Assembly (NCBI GenBank): GCA_016705125.1
Contig: JADIYW010000011.1
Span: 1 to 64,000 of the forward strand
Length of the DNA stretch: 64,000 nt
Direction of reading: 5' to 3'
Source of the DNA: Bacteroidota bacterium
Lineage (GTDB): Bacteria; Bacteroidota; Bacteroidia; Chitinophagales; JADIYW01
A model generated the notes under the pieces. The model made no database searches and was not told the DNA's origin. It saw only the letters and a program-made list of their open reading frames with translations. How positions within the stretch are numbered: position 1 is the stretch's first letter; the number at the start of each line of letters is the position of its first letter. Position numbers and translations under genes: made by a program. This document shows, piece by piece, positions 62,860 through 64,000 of this stretch.

Positions 62860-64000
62860 TTATTGTTGAATCCAACTGTATGCATAATTTATATCCTCAA
62901 TACCCAATGCAGTAGCAGTTAATTGTAATGGTTTAAAAGTGTCTATCATCACTGCTAATTCATTTGTTTCTTTTTGTCCAATTGAGCGTTCCATACTTCC
63001 AGGTGCAGGCCCATGAGGTATGCCACCAGGGTGAAGTGTGAACTGGCCTGGTCTAATATTATTTCTACTCATAAAATCACCATCAACATAATATAAAAGC
63101 TCCTCGCTTTCAATGTTTGAATGGTTGTATGGTGCAGGAATGGCTTCAGGATGATAATCAAATAACCTAGGTACAAACGAACAAATTACAAAACTTTTTG
63201 TGCCAAAGGTTTGATGAACTGGTGGTGGCTGGTGTACCCTGCCTGTTATCGGTTCAAAGTCATGAATTGATAAACCATAAGGATAAAGGCAACCATCCCA
63301 ACCAACAACATCAAATGGGTGAGTAGCATAATTTACTTCGTGTAAAATGCCTTGTTTTTTTATTTTTATTAAAAAATTGCCCTTTTCATTCTTTGGTTCT
63401 ATAAAATTAGGTGTTTTCAAATCACGCTCGCAAAAGGGTGAATGCTCCAATAGCTGACCATATTCATTTATATACCTACTTGGGAATTTTATTTCGTCTT
63501 TTGACTCAACGAATAAGATTTTATTGTCTTCGGTTTCAAAAAATATTTGGTAAATAACGCCTTTAGGAATGACTAAATAATCGCCGTATTCAAAATTAAT
63601 TTCTCCAAAAAGGGTCGAAAGATGTCCTTTTCCTTTGTGGATGAAAAGCAATTCGTCGGCATCGGCATTTTTCAAAAAATAGGTTGTTGTTGATTTTTTT
63701 GGAAATGCCATTCCTATTTCAACGGAATTGTTAAAAAAAAGACAGGTTTTTGAATCGATAAAATCATCTTTTTGTGGAATTAAGAACCCTTCTAATTTTC
63801 GAGGGAGAATATTAAAATTTACAGCTGCTTTTGGTCTTAAATCTAAGGATTCGCCTATTGAATTAATTTGTGTTGGTCTGTGAAGGTGGTATAATAGAGA
63901 TGATTTTCCGCTAAATCCTTCATTGCCAAATAACTGTTCGTAGATAAAATCGCCATTCTCATTCTTGAAAATGGTATGTCTTTTATGTGGTATTTTTCCT
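62860..64000 (-). CDS. hmgA: Homogentisate 1,2-dioxygenase, 5' end beyond the window
   Basis: At least 379 residues are visible; the gene continues past the right edge. An ATG at 63711 is internal, because the frame goes on upstream with KIPHKRHTIFKNENGDFIYEQLFG and LLYHLHRPTQI. Landmarks include YGDYLVIPKGVIYQI, then HQPPPVHQTFG and the C-terminal FTLHPGGIPHGPAPG with metal-binding histidines. It opens the homogentisate ring to maleylacetoacetate. It is the most upstream visible gene of the catabolic block. Confidence 0.93.
   Translation of the reverse strand, partial: GKIPHKRHTIFKNENGDFIYEQLFGNEGFSGKSSLLYHLHRPTQINSIGESLDLRPKAAVNFNILPRKLEGFLIPQKDDFIDSKTCLFFNNSVEIGMAFPKKSTTTYFLKNADADELLFIHKGKGHLSTLFGEINFEYGDYLVIPKGVIYQIFFETEDNKILFVESKDEIKFPSRYINEYGQLLEHSPFCERDLKTPNFIEPKNEKGNFLIKIKKQGILHEVNYATHPFDVVGWDGCLYPYGLSIHDFEPITGRVHQPPPVHQTFGTKSFVICSFVPRLFDYHPEAIPAPYNHSNIESEELLYYVDGDFMSRNNIRPGQFTLHPGGIPHGPAPGSMERSIGQKETNELAVMIDTFKPLQLTATALGIEDINYAYSWIQQ

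Noticed and set aside
1..64000. tRNA or rRNA genes
   Set aside because: No cloverleaf with a GTTCRANNC arm was found in an intergenic space, and no rRNA-like blocks were seen.

Overview
The window looks like part of a chromosome from a member of the Bacteroidota. Base composition is AT-rich. Three promoters match the Bacteroidetes consensus (TTTG, about 19-20 nt, TAnnTTTG). There are SusC-like TonB-dependent receptors, many SCxx lipoproteins, type IX secretion (T9SS) C-terminal domains of both type A and type B, a giant gliding-associated adhesin, and Bacteroidetes-restricted families (DUF3276, DUF4294, long NusB). No rRNA, tRNA, CRISPR array, insertion sequence or prophage was seen.

Layout. 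1-5.8 kb: a TPR membrane protein (partial), recF, a DUF721/DciA-like gene, an XRE-Fic protein, thioredoxin, and a DUF58/hydrolase pair. 5.2-10.2 kb: a membrane protein, a XerD-type recombinase, a frameshifted aroQ, and a lipoprotein plus TonB receptor pair whose receptor is frameshifted. 10.3-17.8 kb: housekeeping genes (L,D-transpeptidase-like, ychF, PUR-alpha-like, ABC exporter, nusB, yajC, coaE, trxB). 17.9-23.5 kb: a secreted ELWxxDGT-type protein with a decayed sorting tail, DUF4294, glutathione peroxidase, bshB1, and a GT2 plus STELLO-like glycosyltransferase pair. 23.6-25 kb: a gene-poor stretch with a GC-rich hairpin element and a possible AsmA-like remnant. 25-35.2 kb: one giant adhesin gene (about 3,400 codons) with 26 Ig-like repeats of about 90 residues, SprB repeats and a type B sorting domain, split by a 1-nt deletion. 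35.3-43.9 kb: thioesterase, methyltransferase, an operon of GMC oxidoreductase, aldehyde dehydrogenase and an alanine-racemase-fold enzyme, and an intact TonB receptor. 44-49.3 kb: three lipoproteins, an Mpo1-like plus aldehyde dehydrogenase pair, and ilvE. 49.4-58.9 kb: a possible HolD-like protein, rdgB, an ECF sigma factor with a membrane partner, MarR, YigZ, DMT transporter, ribD, GH5, prmC and a DbpA-like helicase. 59.3-64 kb: a phenylalanine/tyrosine catabolic operon (hmgA-hppD-marR-fahA-phhA).

The genes together describe an aerobic heterotroph with an elaborate surface. It has T9SS cargo, TonB uptake, thiol redox enzymes (Trx, TrxB, a bacillithiol step, Gpx), and full oxidation of Phe to the fumarylacetoacetate stage, except that an isomerase and a tyrosine aminotransferase are not in the window. 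The Mpo1-like/aldehyde dehydrogenase pair resembles the long-chain-base degradation step of yeast and could belong to sphingolipid turnover, which is an inference.

Frame disruptions occur in at least four genes (aroQ, TonB receptor, ELWxxDGT protein, giant adhesin), most of them in or next to short homopolymers. In the adhesin the lesion can be read directly, because neighbouring 807-bp repeat copies carry one more C. Either the consensus has indel errors or several genes have recently decayed. All pseudogene calls here should be read with that in mind.
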